Shown: positions 11,501 through 24,100 of the stretch, piece by piece
Position numbering within the stretch: position 1 is the first letter of the stretch
Layout: every line of letters begins with the position of its first letter
Translations under genes and position numbers: made by a program
The notes under the pieces: generated by a model
The model's input: only the letters and a program-made list of their open reading frames with translations
Database searches by the model: none
What the model was told of the DNA's origin: nothing
Source of the DNA: Pratylenchus scribneri
Lineage: Eukaryota; Nematoda; Chromadorea; Rhabditida; Pratylenchidae
NCBI GenBank assembly: GCA_030063045.1
Contig: JAQSEB010000091.1
Span: 62,001-126,000, forward strand
DNA: 64,000 bases
Reading direction: 5' to 3'

Positions 11501-13273
11501 CCTCCTCCGCCCCTCTCAGCAGAAAGTGCTGTACTTTGAGAACGGGCGGAATCTAATTGTAAAGGTTGATGTTGCTGAGCAAGCGTTGATGGAATTGGAT
11601 TCTGCTTTGCACCTTGAAGCCGATTCCTATTCAAAAAATGAAGAGAGAAATTTTTATGGAAAAACCTTCTTTCACGCGCCTCTACTAACATCCGAATAAG
11701 AAATGTCATAAAAATTGTCAATAAAATGCATGGAACTAATTTTAGTAGAACCCCTTTTAATTTATATTATTGGCCAAGAAATATAATATATTATTACCAG
11801 CTGTCCAGAAACTAACAAAAAATAAATAAATTATAAATAAAAATAAATAATTTTTTGCCTGAATCGTTCCCATGTACAATTCCAAAAATTTGGTTGAATT
11901 AGAACATAAGCATGAACCTTCTATAGAAATTTTTGGAAGAATTAGATTAAAGAATGAATGTTTAAAACCGGATTTTGTTTATAAAATTCCGCAAATCTGG
12001 AACCATTACTTAAACAAATTCCAGGAACTGGCAAAAGGCCGTTATAATATATCTGAGAATGAATTTAAGAGATATCTTTATTGTAATTGAACTTGATATC
12101 TGAGCATATTTGGTAGTGAACCGATGGCAGCTAAAAAATCCCTAAATGATACCATTTAAGCCCCCCAATGTACCAATCAATGCTGCGGCACCAATAGAAA
12201 TAGAAGCAGCTTTGTAGGTATTTAATCTTGGCCAGCGCCTTGAAGAATTTGCACTGTTTCGAAGTACCAGATACCTGTATTAAAGAAGAAAATATGATTC
12301 CGAATACATTTTTATTCCATGGATACTGTATTTAAAGTTCTCAAAACTTTTATTGGTATTATCAATTGGATGAAAGAATTATCTATTGAGCTAAAATCAT
12401 TATTTTTCAAGTAAAGAATTCAAAAAATTATTATCATCAGAAACTTAAGTAATCCTGGGCTAAATTAATATCGTATAATTCCATTCCATATTGAATTTTA
12501 TTGCATACCTTAACAGTGCCATATTAACTGTTAACCAGAGTGAAGCTAAAATGAAAATAATTTAGTTTTCGACAAAAATAAGAATATTATAAAACCAGAA
12601 TGAACGAAAACGGAGAGGACCGCATACGAATAAGTATAGACGATCCATGTGAATGTAAAATAAAAAGGATCGCAGACTTCGACCTGCAAATTGTACATAA
12701 AAATAAATAATTCAAATGACAAGTCCGATCTAGCATATTTTTAAAATATATGTTGTTTAGCATTGGATTGGGTCTGGCTTTTGGTCTCCTCTAATTGTGA
12801 AGTTTTATTTAGATTTATGGCCCTTTTATTCATTGTAGGCTGGGGGAATTCAATATACAGTAATAAGTCATTTAAAATTAATTAATATTATAAATGCGAA
12901 CAATTCCCGTTGTCTTGCCTGTTTATAGATGAAATAGAAAAACATTAATGACATATCGCAGATTGCAATAGCGACCAAAAACAAATTGAACGAATTTTTT
13001 CGCATAGTAGGCCTTAATAAGACAGCTACGATCAAAATATTTGCAATAACTCCAATAATGCAAAGAAATTGATAAATAATCCGATGAATGGAATCATAAT
13101 GTTTGGAGAGAGAGGATAACAACTGAAAAAAAAAATTACAAATTCTCATGAAAAAATTGTATTGCACCTCTTCGTAATAAGCCTTTGCCTTCAAAATACT
13201 CTCCGTGTCCAAATCTTTCAAAAAAAATGTTTTCTTTTTTCATTGAAAACTAACCTGAACAAATTCCAGACAT
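8554..13273 (-). CDS. DMSR-type (myosuppressin/FLP-like) peptide GPCR
   Basis: Class A seven-helix receptor, most likely for FMRFamide-related peptides, in the plasma membrane of neurons or muscle. Nineteen exons sum to 1,551 nt, an exact multiple of three (516 residues): starts at 13273, 13214, 13122, 12683, 12545, 12274, 12130, 11920, 11811, 11753, 11626, 11249, 10961, 10884, 10710, 9555, 9268, 9112 and 8634. TM1 is FLCIIGVIANILIVAVLL and TM2 is NLFLVAIAICDMSLMFF. TM3 is FTWIVYTYSYAVLSVFVHS, followed by SLWLTVNMALLRYLVLR in place of DRY. TM5 is LLKLVPCILLTIFMTFLI, TM6 has IIVAVFLVTELPQG, and TM7 is LSNAIDLLSLLNSSVNFILY. VTELPQG and LLSLLNS are hallmarks of the DMSR/myosuppressin-receptor group. 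FGQCCPQR begins the cytoplasmic tail. Introns 3 and 8 use GC donors, exon 9 is a 14-nt micro-exon, and intron 15 contains a transposon-like element. Confidence 0.88.
9761..9845. repeat. 26-bp tandem array, left arm of element A
   Basis: Three tandem copies of a 26-bp unit with core GTGGTCAATTCCAC, followed by AAAAGTAAAAAT. Each core is itself a near-palindrome (GTGG...CCAC). The array is the inverted counterpart of the one at 10443-10553. Confidence 0.9.
9916..10190. repeat. Degenerate ~120-bp repeats inside element A
   Basis: Three related segments begin near 9916 (GATGTGGAGAATTC), 10044 (ATATGGAGAATTT) and 10163 (ATTATGAGGAACTC). Each is followed by AAAAATG, and copies share the downstream motifs AACGGGTTCAAAATG or ACCGGTTTAAAAATG. 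They suggest internal tandem amplification of about 120-130 bp, now diverged. Confidence 0.5.
10443..10553. repeat. 26-bp tandem array, right arm of element A
   Basis: Four tandem copies of ACCACATTTTTACTTTTGTG plus the spacer GAAATG or GAATTG, alternating. This is the reverse complement of the unit at 9761-9845, so the transcript of this intron could fold into a long hairpin. Confidence 0.9.
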
Positions 13274-16200
13274 TGTCTTTATTCTTATTGGCCTGTTGAT
13301 TTATTAATTAAGTGATACTGAAAATTTGCACAGATTTTAAAATGGGGAATTTTAATGAAAATAAATAAAATTGGGACGATTTTTTGAAAAATTTCGTTTT
13401 GGAATTTGGATCTTTTCAATTTTTTTGGATTAAAATAATATTTTATTAAAGCTAAGAGCTTTGTTAGAAAGGAAATATTGGATTTTGTTGATGCAAATGG
13501 AAACAAATATAGGGGATATGGGCAAATTTGAAAAAGGGATTTTGCTGCCAATGGGTCCTAGTTCCGAGGCTGAAAATGGCAATCCGATTTTGACGGGCGG
13601 AGTAAAATCTGTTTAATTAAAGCTTGTGGGAAGGATGGGGCCATTGGTTCATTGAATATTTGGAATTGAAAGAGGGAACTGGCAATTGGATTGAATTTGG
13701 GAATGCATGAAAATGAAGTGGAAAAGCCATAGAGATTGAAGTGGGATGGGAAATAGAAATACATGAGACAAGAAAGAATCCATCGGGATTTTGGCTTATT
13801 AGATACTTTTATCTCTCAATTATCGGTATATAGGTTTCTAAATAGATTTTGGCACTATGAAAAATTGTCGAATTTATGATCCTATTTCTTTTTGCTTAAG
13901 GACAAAAACACATATGCCTCCTAAAGTTGCTCAATAGATTTCACCCGATTTTATTTGAGGATTTGGGGCAAAGTAAATTTTGAGACCATATTTACGTAGA
14001 TAAAGTGCGAATTATTTGTATATAATGGTAAAAATTATATTTGCACAGAACGAAATCCGTTTAAAAGTTTTTTTTTCAATCAATATCTAATATAAATATT
14101 TCGGCCTAAAAACCAAGAAATTATTCTCCCAGAATGATTTTTTATAATGAATTCACAAATTTTTTAGAATCTTACATGTGAAGATCCCCTTATCTCCAAA
14201 TCAGATACATCATTATTCCAATTTCCAAAGGCCAAAAATATAAAAAGAGAGAAAATGGAACCCCCTAGGGGAAATAATTTTGCTCAAACGTGACAATAAC
14301 ATATATGTCCTAATAAATAATAAGAAAGGGGAGGGGAAGGGGGGAAGGCAAGACCATCAACAAAATTAGCAATCTTATATAAGTAAGAGTTAGAATATTA
14401 AATTGGTTGGAAAGTCTGGTTAGAAAATCCATCTATCAATTTGGGAGATTGCTTTTCATACATCTGAAATTGGGAATTTTTAAATGAAAGTTGATAATAA
14501 AGGAGGTTAGGGAATAGCAACATTTATAGGTATATAATTAAGCTATAAAACTTAAAATTATATTACATCTAACTTATTTATCCATCGATATTTTTTAAAT
14601 TAAATTCTTATTTTTCAAAAATAGTGTTTTTCGATTTTCTAGTTCTATGAAAATATTTTAATTGAATATAACATTTCAACAAAATTGAATAAAGCATTGA
14701 AGATAAAGCTTTAAAATAAATTTAAAAGGACCAAATGGGGCATCGACAATTCCTGCAAATGTCACATATGGTGGATAGTTTGGCTTAAGCCATTAAGGGG
14801 CCTTATACCAAAAAAAGATCGAGAAGGGAGAGGCAAGTATAAAATGCCATTGGCATCGACAAAATTGGTTGCACCCCTGCACCCCATGAAATCCCAAAGG
14901 AAACCCAGTTTGAATTCTTTGCTGTTAAATTGAACTTTGGACTGGTACTTATTTTGGCACTTGGACAGAGTTAAATTAAATTAAAAATGTCAAAATTTGA
15001 AGTGAAAGAAAAGGAAGAACTTTAAAGGAGTGACCTCAGTTAATTTTATCATTATCAACATAGTACTTATTAAATTAATTAAAAAAAATCAAAAATTGCG
15101 AGAATAAAAGGCTTCGTAGGAAATAGTAATCAAAATTTTACAAAAATTGTATAAATTACTAAAAAATTAAAAACTTAAAATATTTTCAATAGAAAATAAT
15201 CGATTTAAAAATTTTTTATATTTGGATATTCTTAAACAATGTTAGAAGTCGCTACATTGCTTTTGCTTTTTGATTCAACATATTAGATGATAGATTCATT
15301 CAAAAGCAAAAATAAAACGGGTTAATAGACATAGAATGAGTCCTCAATTAGCGTATTTGCTTTATATTGCAAGAAGGGTCTAGTCTAGTCAAAAAATTTG
15401 AGAAAATGTGTGTTTTTTCATCAAGAATTTTAATCGATGCAATTGCAAAAGGAGTTTTTACCCAAGGGAGCTTTGCGCGTCCTCTGGCCCTAAAGAAATC
15501 CAATATATTTATCCTCATCCTCGCTTTTTGGCTGCTCTTTTATCGAACACCACCAACATCGGCATGGCATTGGGGACATAGAAGCATAGTAAGCATTTTG
15601 GAAATCCGAATCCTCCTTTTTTTGCGGGGGTCCCATCTAAAATGGCCTGGAGCAAAATCGCGCTTACACCATTCACTTCTCATCCTCATCCAACAGCCCA
15701 TTTTGATAACTTTTTGAATATTCTCCAGTAACCCTCAATAATCAAATTTTTTTTGTCCAATTTATTTTAGATTTTAATTCATTAAAAAGCGAGTTTTCGC
15801 GTAACATAAAAATAAAAACAAAATGATTTTATTGCACTTAAAATTCTCATTATTCTTTTTTATTCATTGTAAATCTTTCATGCGAAAAATTTACAGTATA
15901 CAAATAAATTTCCGTAATATTGTATAAATTAAGGAATTGGTGTTGGTTATACTTCCAAATTTTAAAAATGATTATTTTTAATGATATTATAAAATAACAG
16001 TATACCCAGTAAAGAATGCCGTTGTCTGGACTATAATTAAGGGCGATTCTTTCATTTACATACATTTTGAATTTGGAAAATAATTATTTAGAAATGATAG
16101 GAAATTAAAAAATGATATGTTCGTTTTTCTGTGTTAAGGACAAGTGAAAAATAATTTTTTAAAAAATTTGTAAACATTCACATTAAAAATTTAAATTTTA

Positions 16201-16627
16201 TTTCGGAAAAAACATCTAACTTTATGAAAATGTGGAACAATAATAGATTATGAGCGTAGTCGATGAGATATAAAGGCGAGGTCTAGGAAATAAGGCGTGG
16301 GAATTTATGAAGGTGGGTTATGAGTTCCATAATCCCACCTTTCATTGTGGGTAGAGTTGGATTATGATCCTGGCCAAATAATAAATAATATTATTTGGAA
16401 TCGCTAGATTTAATTTAGTTTTTGGAATAATAAAATGAATATACAGGGAATAGAATATTCTTATGCATGGTGGTAGATTTGATAAATTAGGATAAACTAA
16501 AAGCCACAAATTCCGTAATAGAATGAAAAAAAGAGGAACTATGGACATTAACAATTGTCAATGTTATACTAAATGCCATCATTACTTTTAAGTTTCATCC
16601 TTTTTTTTTTTCTTAACCTTTCAGTTA

Positions 16628-16849
16628 ATGTCAGCTAGTAATTCATTCACTCCCGTCCGTTGGATTTTTGCCTACGTTTTTTCGTGCTTAAATTGGATAA
16701 CGTGTAAATTAAGTTATCCACAATACAAATTTTTGCTTTACATCCTATCTGAAGTATTTGAGTCTTTAAATAAACTCTCCTATGAACCTAATGAAAAGAA
16801 CTCGTACCTGTATCGCCTCATCAAGAAAAGTGTAGATGGTGGACACTAG
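16628..16849 (+). CDS. Possible small membrane or secreted protein
   Basis: A 73-codon frame from ATG 16628, immediately preceded by a long pyrimidine tract and TTTCAG, which could be a trans-splice or cis-splice acceptor. The N-terminal part is hydrophobic (WIFAYVFSCLNWI). The rest is hydrophilic and ends IKKSVDGGH. There is no recognised domain. It could be a real single-exon gene, the last exon of a gene I cannot trace, or chance. Confidence 0.25.
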   Translation: MSASNSFTPVRWIFAYVFSCLNWITCKLSYPQYKFLLYILSEVFESLNKLSYEPNEKNSYLYRLIKKSVDGGH

Positions 16850-19800
16850 TATTTTAGATTTTATCATTTTATTTAATATAAGATTATAATCAGAATTCAG
16901 AAGAATAAATAATGAATAGGAATTTTAAAAGTTTGAAAATTCTTACAGCTACAGCAGCTAAAGCCTTGTGTTTTATTGCCTTTAGCAGATAATGGAAATA
17001 ATAATTTTTAGAAGTGTTTTTACACAAATTCTGATTGCAAAATAAGTTTGTGCAAATTGTAAAAACAAAAAATCCTAATTGATTAAAAACCCAAGTATGA
17101 TACAATTTATTTCTAAATACAGTGTTCCTTATCTTCAAAATAAATATTGCTTGCCCTTTAAAGATCGTCAATTAATAATAAATAATATAAAGATGTTAAA
17201 AAGGCAAAAAATGAGGTAAATGGCATGAAATGAGCAAATTTAAAAAAGGCCATTTTAGCGTGTCCATGTCCGTTTTTAACAAGTTTTTCGCTTTTATTTA
17301 TTTTTTACCAAGCGGAAAAGTTAGCCAACTAAAAGTAATTGGACATGAATAAGCAGATTACCCACAAGTAATGTGATTTGCATTCACTCAGGATTCAGGA
17401 ACAAAAGAGAATATTATTGTTTCGAAGCAGCTTTAAAATTTGAAAAATGTGGAAAATTGGAAAAATTTGCTAGTCTATAAAATATATAGAAATGATTTTT
17501 AAAGAGTTGATATTCAATTCTAATTTGAAGTGCATAAACTAAATTTTTGGAATTCTGATATAATGGATGGGAAATTTGTTATCAATATTTTATTTTTGAC
17601 CATATAGTAGTATTACGATAATAGAAGAAATTTGCTTCCCAATTTGTAAGGAAGGAGGCAATGTATAAACATCAAATTAAAGTTAAGAAGGCGTTTTTTA
17701 ATTTGCTATTCTCAAATTTATAGCAAATAAAAAATTTTTTATAACAATTTGTAAGAATTCGAATTTTAATTAAATTAGAGAAGATGGAATTAAAGAAAAT
17801 GATTTTGTAAAGAATTATATAACTAGAGGGACACCGATGAGGGATTTGTGCATATTTTCGCTGCTTTAAACACATTTGGAGCTCCTTTTCCTTTGTAAGG
17901 GAGGCAAACTGCTATGGGCAAAAAGGATGGCAATGACAATTGTGGCTTTTTCAACCCTTCTTTTTTACTTTCCAAGGGCAAAGCGTAAAACAAATTGAAT
18001 TTCCCCCTCGGCCCTTATTCATATCCTAACACTTTAAAACACTTCAAATTCACACGACAATGGTAATGCCAAAGTGGGTTTGGAAAGAGAGTGTTAAAGT
18101 TAAGGTTTGATTTTGAATACACGCGATTGAGATGTCCGGTCTTAAACTGCTTTTTGAGATTTTTTAAAATTTTATTTGAAGAGTTATTTGGCCCAGTATT
18201 CAGATTTCATTTTCTAGATCGCATATAATTTTAATTTGAACTTTTAATTAATATTCTATTATTATATATATAAATAAAAATTATCTCCCTGTAACTTTTT
18301 CCGCCGCCGGGCTAACAAATCATTGCATGATATGGCTAAGAGAGGTTAAAATACAATTATTACCACAATATGACGAAAATAGTCTTTTAAATTTAAGAAA
18401 AATGAAATAATTCTCAACTATAGTCTTAATCCGGTTTAGAGCACGAATATTATAATTAATTTTGGTCAATAAATTTCAAGGTAAAAATTTAAAATTAAAT
18501 GTGAATATCAAATAATGAAGCTAAATTTGTTGATAATCACATATTTCGATAAATATTATTAAAAAGCAAGAAAATGAGTTATTTGCATTTTGAATATGGA
18601 TAAAAATAAAATTCCCGAATCCCTCTGCACATACTGTTTTGAGGTGGCAACTGGCAACTCTTATTACTTTATTGGTCATGGTAAATAATTTTAATTTATT
18701 CATAAATAAAATAAAGATGCCTGGAAGGCATAGGGATTATCAATTTATTTTTTCTTTACATATTCTTTGCCTCACGCAAGGCAAAAAAAAAAATAAAAAA
18801 TTATATAAAAGAAAAATTTTTCAACAAAAAGGCAAATATTAAAACCAATTTATACTGTATAATTCGGATAAGATTAGAAAAAAAATGCATAGTTTAACCT
18901 CATATGCGTTTACTTTTCGATTTTCTCACAGTTCTTAATGAATTAAAATCTCAAAATAGAAAAAATTCTTTCGAAAATGGACCAAAGAAATGGGAAATTC
19001 AAATTTTTCATTTTTAGTAAGAATGTTTTGTTACTATTTAGCGAGTAACAAATAATGCTAGATATTCGGTGGGATTGAGGTGAGGATTGAAGTACCAAGT
19101 CGAATGATCTTCAAACTTTGTTTAATAAAATAATTAATCCAAGGATGAATTCCATAATAAAAACCAAAATTTGTATATTGACATTGAATCTTATATGGTC
19201 GGAGAGCTCTGCCCTTCTAAAATTTCTTTAAGTTTCATGTGAAAATTTTAAAAGCTGGTGGAAAGCAATGAAAAGGATAAGCTATATAAAAGTTCAAATT
19301 ACCGGAAAAAACTAAATTGCCATTTTATATCATAAAATAGAATAAATAAAGCATTGCTAAATGACAAAGAAATTTTTTGACGTAAAATATGAGAGATGCG
19401 AGGTTATTCTTTCTACAGGGACTAAAATTCTCATTCAATTTCTATTGGACATTGATTTTGTAAATTTGAGAAAACAAAAAGGCGATGATTGGAATTGGAA
19501 TTGAAAAGGATTGGATTGGCTAAAGAAATGAAGACACTTTGTTAAAGAATTTGTCTTGGCCATCAAATGGGTGGAAGCTGGAAGGACAAGAATTAGCGCA
19601 AACACAGGAATGAGCTCACATCAAAATTCAAAATGAGACACTGCTACTTTGTTGGTTCCTGTAAATGCGCGATGAGGATTTCTTAGAAATTGAAGTGGGA
19701 AAGGATTGAGAAGAAATTCAAGGTATAATTTTCCATATTTGACATTTCACAAAATGCCCAATTTGTGGAAGATTGATGAATTATATGAATAGAATGCATT

Positions 19801-19904
19801 TCACTTTATACTGTATATACATACAGTATATCATTTCCAACGAACCATGGGTTCACATCCACATTCACATCATTATATTCTCCCATTATTAGGGGACGGT
19901 TTTT

Positions 19905-20330
19905 TTTTGATATCAATATTTTGTTTGCTCATTTAAAATAGCTTTTAAGTTTTAACACACAAAAAACATGTTTTATCAGTGTTTTAGTTGATATTCATGA
20001 ACTTTTCATCAATATTTTGGCATTTTTTGTATCGCCTTTTTTTGGCAATTTTTTGACATTTTTCATCTTATAGAATTTTACTAAATATTCTTGAAAAAAA
20101 TTGGCACTTTTTCTGTATAAAAGGTCCACATTTGAATAATTTGTGATTGCAAGTATAAAAGCGAAAATAATTTTTTGGATTTTTTAATAAAATTTACATT
20201 TTTTAAATAATTTTTTTCAATATTCATCAATCAATATTTTGTCTATTCTTGCAAATTATATCAATATTTTAACAATTTTACGTCAATATTTTATGCCAAT
20301 ATTTCGGGATTCTTTATCAATATAATCCAT
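19905..20330. repeat. Interspersed TCAATATTTT repeats
   Basis: About seven copies of (A)TCAATATTTTG or close variants, irregularly spaced (near 19911, 20008, 20218, 20232, 20262, 20282 and 20313) in very AT-rich DNA. The role is unknown; it may be the wreck of an older repeat. Confidence 0.4.
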
Positions 20331-20606
20331 CCGCATCTTAGACCTTATCTATTATTTAGTTGACTAAAGAAGCCATATGTGATAAATTCCTGTTGCAGTA
20401 GTCGGTAGCCGGTAGCTGCTGAGCTGTGGAAGTGGAATGTGGAATTATTTGATATTTTAAAAAATTGTTTGGCAGATTTTTTCAAAATTGTAAACCTATT
20501 ATCTCGAAAGAATAAAGAAAAGATAAAGAATAGAATGAATTTTTTTATTTTTTTGGATAGAAATTAGAAATAGAAGGGATAAAAGGGCAAATAGGTAGGG
20601 GACAGG

Positions 20607-21017
20607 CGTGTTTGCGCGTTTCACCGAAAAGGTCGGAAATGCGCGTTTCATCGAAAAAGGTCGGAAATGTTCATATTTCAATTTAGAGGAGTTAAACCAA
20701 AAAACCAATGATGTTTTCAAATTCAGCATGTTGGAAAACCCCCAAAACCAGTTTAAAAACACATGTTTATAAATGTTAAACTACCAAAAACATTGTTTGT
20801 TTGAAATACATGTAAAATATCAACAACATTGTTGTTTTAAAAGTTTTTGCGCAAAAAATGTATGTTTTAAAACTGGTTTTGGGGGTTTTCCAACCTGCTG
20901 AATTTGAAAACATCATTGGTTTTTTGGTTTAACCCCTCTAAATTGAAATACGAACATTTCCGACTTTTTTCGGTGAAACGCGCATTTCCGACCTTTTCGA
21001 TGAAACGCGCTAGCACC
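20607..21017. mobile_element. MITE-like element B, long inverted repeats, 9-bp TSD
   Basis: A 411-bp element flanked by perfect 9-bp direct repeats GGGGACAGG (20598-20606 and 21018-21026). The two arms are inverted repeats of roughly 150 bp: the left arm runs from GCGCGTTTCACCGAAAAGG to CCCCCAAAACCAGTTT, and the right arm from AACTGGTTTTGGGGG to GACCTTTTCGATGAAACGCG. The arm ends are GTGTTTGCGCGTTTC and, reverse-complemented, GTGCTAGCGCGTTTC. There is no ORF of note. Long terminal inverted repeats with 9-bp duplications suggest a Mutator-like MITE. The right end TAGCACC equals that of element A. Confidence 0.78.
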
Positions 21018-21182
21018 GGGGACAGGAACAGGCGGGACATGCTGGGATTGGGATCATATCATAGTTTAGTTTATGGTTGTTGAATGTGGTGGGTAGGGCA
21101 TGGGGGCACTTTGTTGTTTTATTTTCATTTTTCATATTTTATTATCATATTATATTTAGAAAGTTTATTACACAGGGATATT

Positions 21183-24100
21183 ATGGATTCAGAGGTTGTT
21201 AAATCTTTCAACAAGGCGGTAAATTAATAGACTAAATATTAAATTAAAGAATAATAATTTTAGTTGGTATCAATGCAAGAATCAAGAAGCGGTATTGTAA
21301 GCAAACAAAAAGTTGTTGAAATCACAAAAGTAATTTTTTATTGTTGAAATAAAAATAATTTTACATTCAGGCGGCAATGAACGCAGTTCGATATTTCAAA
21401 CACATTGTATTTATATTGGAAAGATATATAGCAAAGGTTTTCATTAAAACTTATGTTTTATATATATATGTTATTTTTAGTGTCGGCCTCAATTTAAAAT
21501 TTCTTCGCTCTATATAATGGATTCAATTCTGAGGCAAGCAAAAAAGCAATACAAACACAAAGGTAGTCCAAAATAGATATTGTAAAAACAAAAAAAATTT
21601 AAAATTTAAAGTAAAATATGATTTTAAAATTTAATCAAAATAAATCCGAATTCATTTACAGATGTGTTTGCACCTCGTTTCCTCGTGAATTTATCAAATA
21701 CGATCAATAATATACTCGGTTGTGATTCAAGCGAACGGGTTAATTTAATTATTATTATTTTAATTTATATTTTTCTAGTTGAAAGTAGTTCGTATAATCA
21801 ATCTTTGGCAAGCACATCAAATTTTTCCCGAAGACGCAATTTTTCCTTTATTACAACAATGCCAAGCATCGGGACTTGGTTAAATATATATATAATATAT
21901 CCTAAAATATTTATATAAAATCTTATAGAAATAAATCCTGATCGTGTCGAACATTTAGTTAAAGGAGAGAAAGCAGATATGCAGATTTATCATATCCAAA
22001 ATCAACCTTCCAGTAATGAAAAGCAATTGACGATTCCACGCCTGCCATTGATCCCAACAACCCCAACTCTTCCACCAGCTACTTCATCAATATCAACAAA
22101 TAATACAATAACAATGGGTAGTAGTGGATCACATAGAAGTTTGGATGTAAAATTATTAATTTCGTCATTTCTTTCTAAAATAATTTTTTTAGGAAAGGTT
22201 GTCGCAATTTTCACGGCAAAAACTTGGGTTTGGCCGTTCAAATTCCATTACGACAACCCCTAAAACAATTGAATCTGGGGTAAATTTTATAAAAATCTAT
22301 TATTCTATTTTTAAAAAGCCTAAAACACCACCACTCGAAGACCAAGACATGCGCAGATCATTGTCCGAGAAGGTGGTAGAAGATAGCGAAACTGTTATAA
22401 TAAATAGTCAAGAAATTATGCAATTGATGGCTAAAATTGGTATTCAATTGAACTCACAAGAAACTCTAGCAAGAATGCAACAAATTTTAAATGACCGTGT
22501 TAAAGAACAAATGGTTTTTGTTTGAAAATATATTGTAATTTATTCTTATTAAGGATATTGAAAGAAGGAGAGCAGGAAACATTAAGGTTTTTCCAATTTT
22601 AAATAATTTAATTTGGAAATTTTTATTAGAATTTGCTCTCAAAAGACTTTGACTATTCAGACGAGGAAGACGAACCAGAAAATCGTTCTATTGGAAATAA
22701 TAATGGAACAATTGGTTCATTTAATTCGCCTACTATTTCAATTATTCCAAAAGAGAAGCTGCTCAATATAGCTAACAATCTAATCTTGGATCCGACATTT
22801 CAACAAGGTTAATATACTTCTATATGTTTATATTAGCTTAATTTTTATTTTCGCAGAACTACGAAACTTATTAGCTTTGCCGACAAATCAACAATTACAA
22901 CAATTCAAAATGCCAGATTTTTCAATACCACCCCCAACTATACCCAGAGTAACGTCATACATTCAACAGCCTTCTCATTTATCTATCCAATATCATGGAG
23001 AGGATAGAAATGTCAAGGATCGGGACAGGCATGAATTATCAAATAGAAAGCAAACAAGAGAATGGTATATTTGCTGTTGATTGATTTGATAGTATTTTTG
23101 ATTTACAATATGCTTTTTAACTAGGTCAAGATCGCCTCCAAGGATTAAAGACAAACGACTTTCTTCTTCAAGGCACGAGCAAAAATCAGATCGCCGAGAA
23201 AATGATCGCTCTTACGGAAGAAAACGGAGCAGAAGTAGATCTCCACGATATCGTGAGTTATATTCTCAAAGTAAAACATATTTCATATTTAGGCGAACAT
23301 GAAAAAGATAGAGCGAAAGATAAAGAAATGCATGAACGCGAGGGACGAGAACAAAATGAACGGGAGAGGAGACGGGTTGGATTGCCTGGTCGACTGAAAA
23401 ATGATCATGTTTTACGTTAGTTCTTTTTCACAATACGTTTATTATATAATTGAAACTATTAAAGTTGCTTCAAGAACACTTTGGTTTGGTAGAATTCCAC
23501 CACTCAGTTCGGAAAAAGATATATGTGATGCAGTCAAGGAAGCTGGAATTCCCGAAAAGGTACTTGATAATATTAATAATTTCATGTCAGTGTTTTTGTT
23601 TATAGATAACAATTATTGGTTCGAAAGGATGTGCATATGTGGTATGGAATTGGCATTTCGACTTTAAAATCAAATTTTTTTTATTAAAAGACTATGTTTG
23701 ACCGAAAAACTGCTTATAAAATAATGGATAGAATGGCAGATAAAATTCAAGTGCAGAAGAAAAATATACGGGTAATTTATTATATGTAAATTGGAATAAA
23801 AAATTAATTTAGCAAATTAAATGGGCTACTATAATCGGCCTGGAAGAGGAAACTAGCGACTATTGGGACTCAGAAAGAGGGTATATGAGAATAGTTTCTT
23901 TTACTCACAAATTAATTTTTTCTCATAGTTATTGTGAAATTCCATATTCCAAGCTACACAGAGGCAATATTGATCATTTGGTCTCTGAGGGTGCATGCTG
24001 GATTGTTCTTGAGAGTCTCCCACCTCATTTAAAAGGTTATAACATAGGAAAATCGAAAAATCACAGATGTATACGTTTCTATTCAGATCGTTATACCAAT

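Larger units (their letters stand above)
13274..20597. other. 7.3-kb gene-poor AT-rich region
   Basis: Upstream region of the peptide GPCR gene, leading towards the SCAF-like gene. Open frames are short, low in complexity and not arranged in spliceable series. The only candidate is a 73-codon frame at 16628-16849. Repeated TCAATATTTT motifs lie at about 19910-20325. I see no tRNA or rRNA. Confidence 0.5.

Noticed and set aside
12755..12853. Minus-strand segment PTMNKRAINLNKTSQLEE as an extra GPCR exon in the first extracellular loop
   Set aside because: Exons 3 and 4 already join in phase to give a normal loop. Including this piece would require another weak GC donor.
15367..15717. Plus-strand frame with a hydrophobic stretch and TSAWHWGH
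   Set aside because: The start is not in a good context, there is no cleavage-site or repeat pattern for a neuropeptide precursor, and it has no neighbours to splice to.
22002..22241. Minus-strand ORF over the SCAF-like gene
   Set aside because: It is a shadow of the real plus-strand exon encoding the PTTPTLPPATSS stretch.
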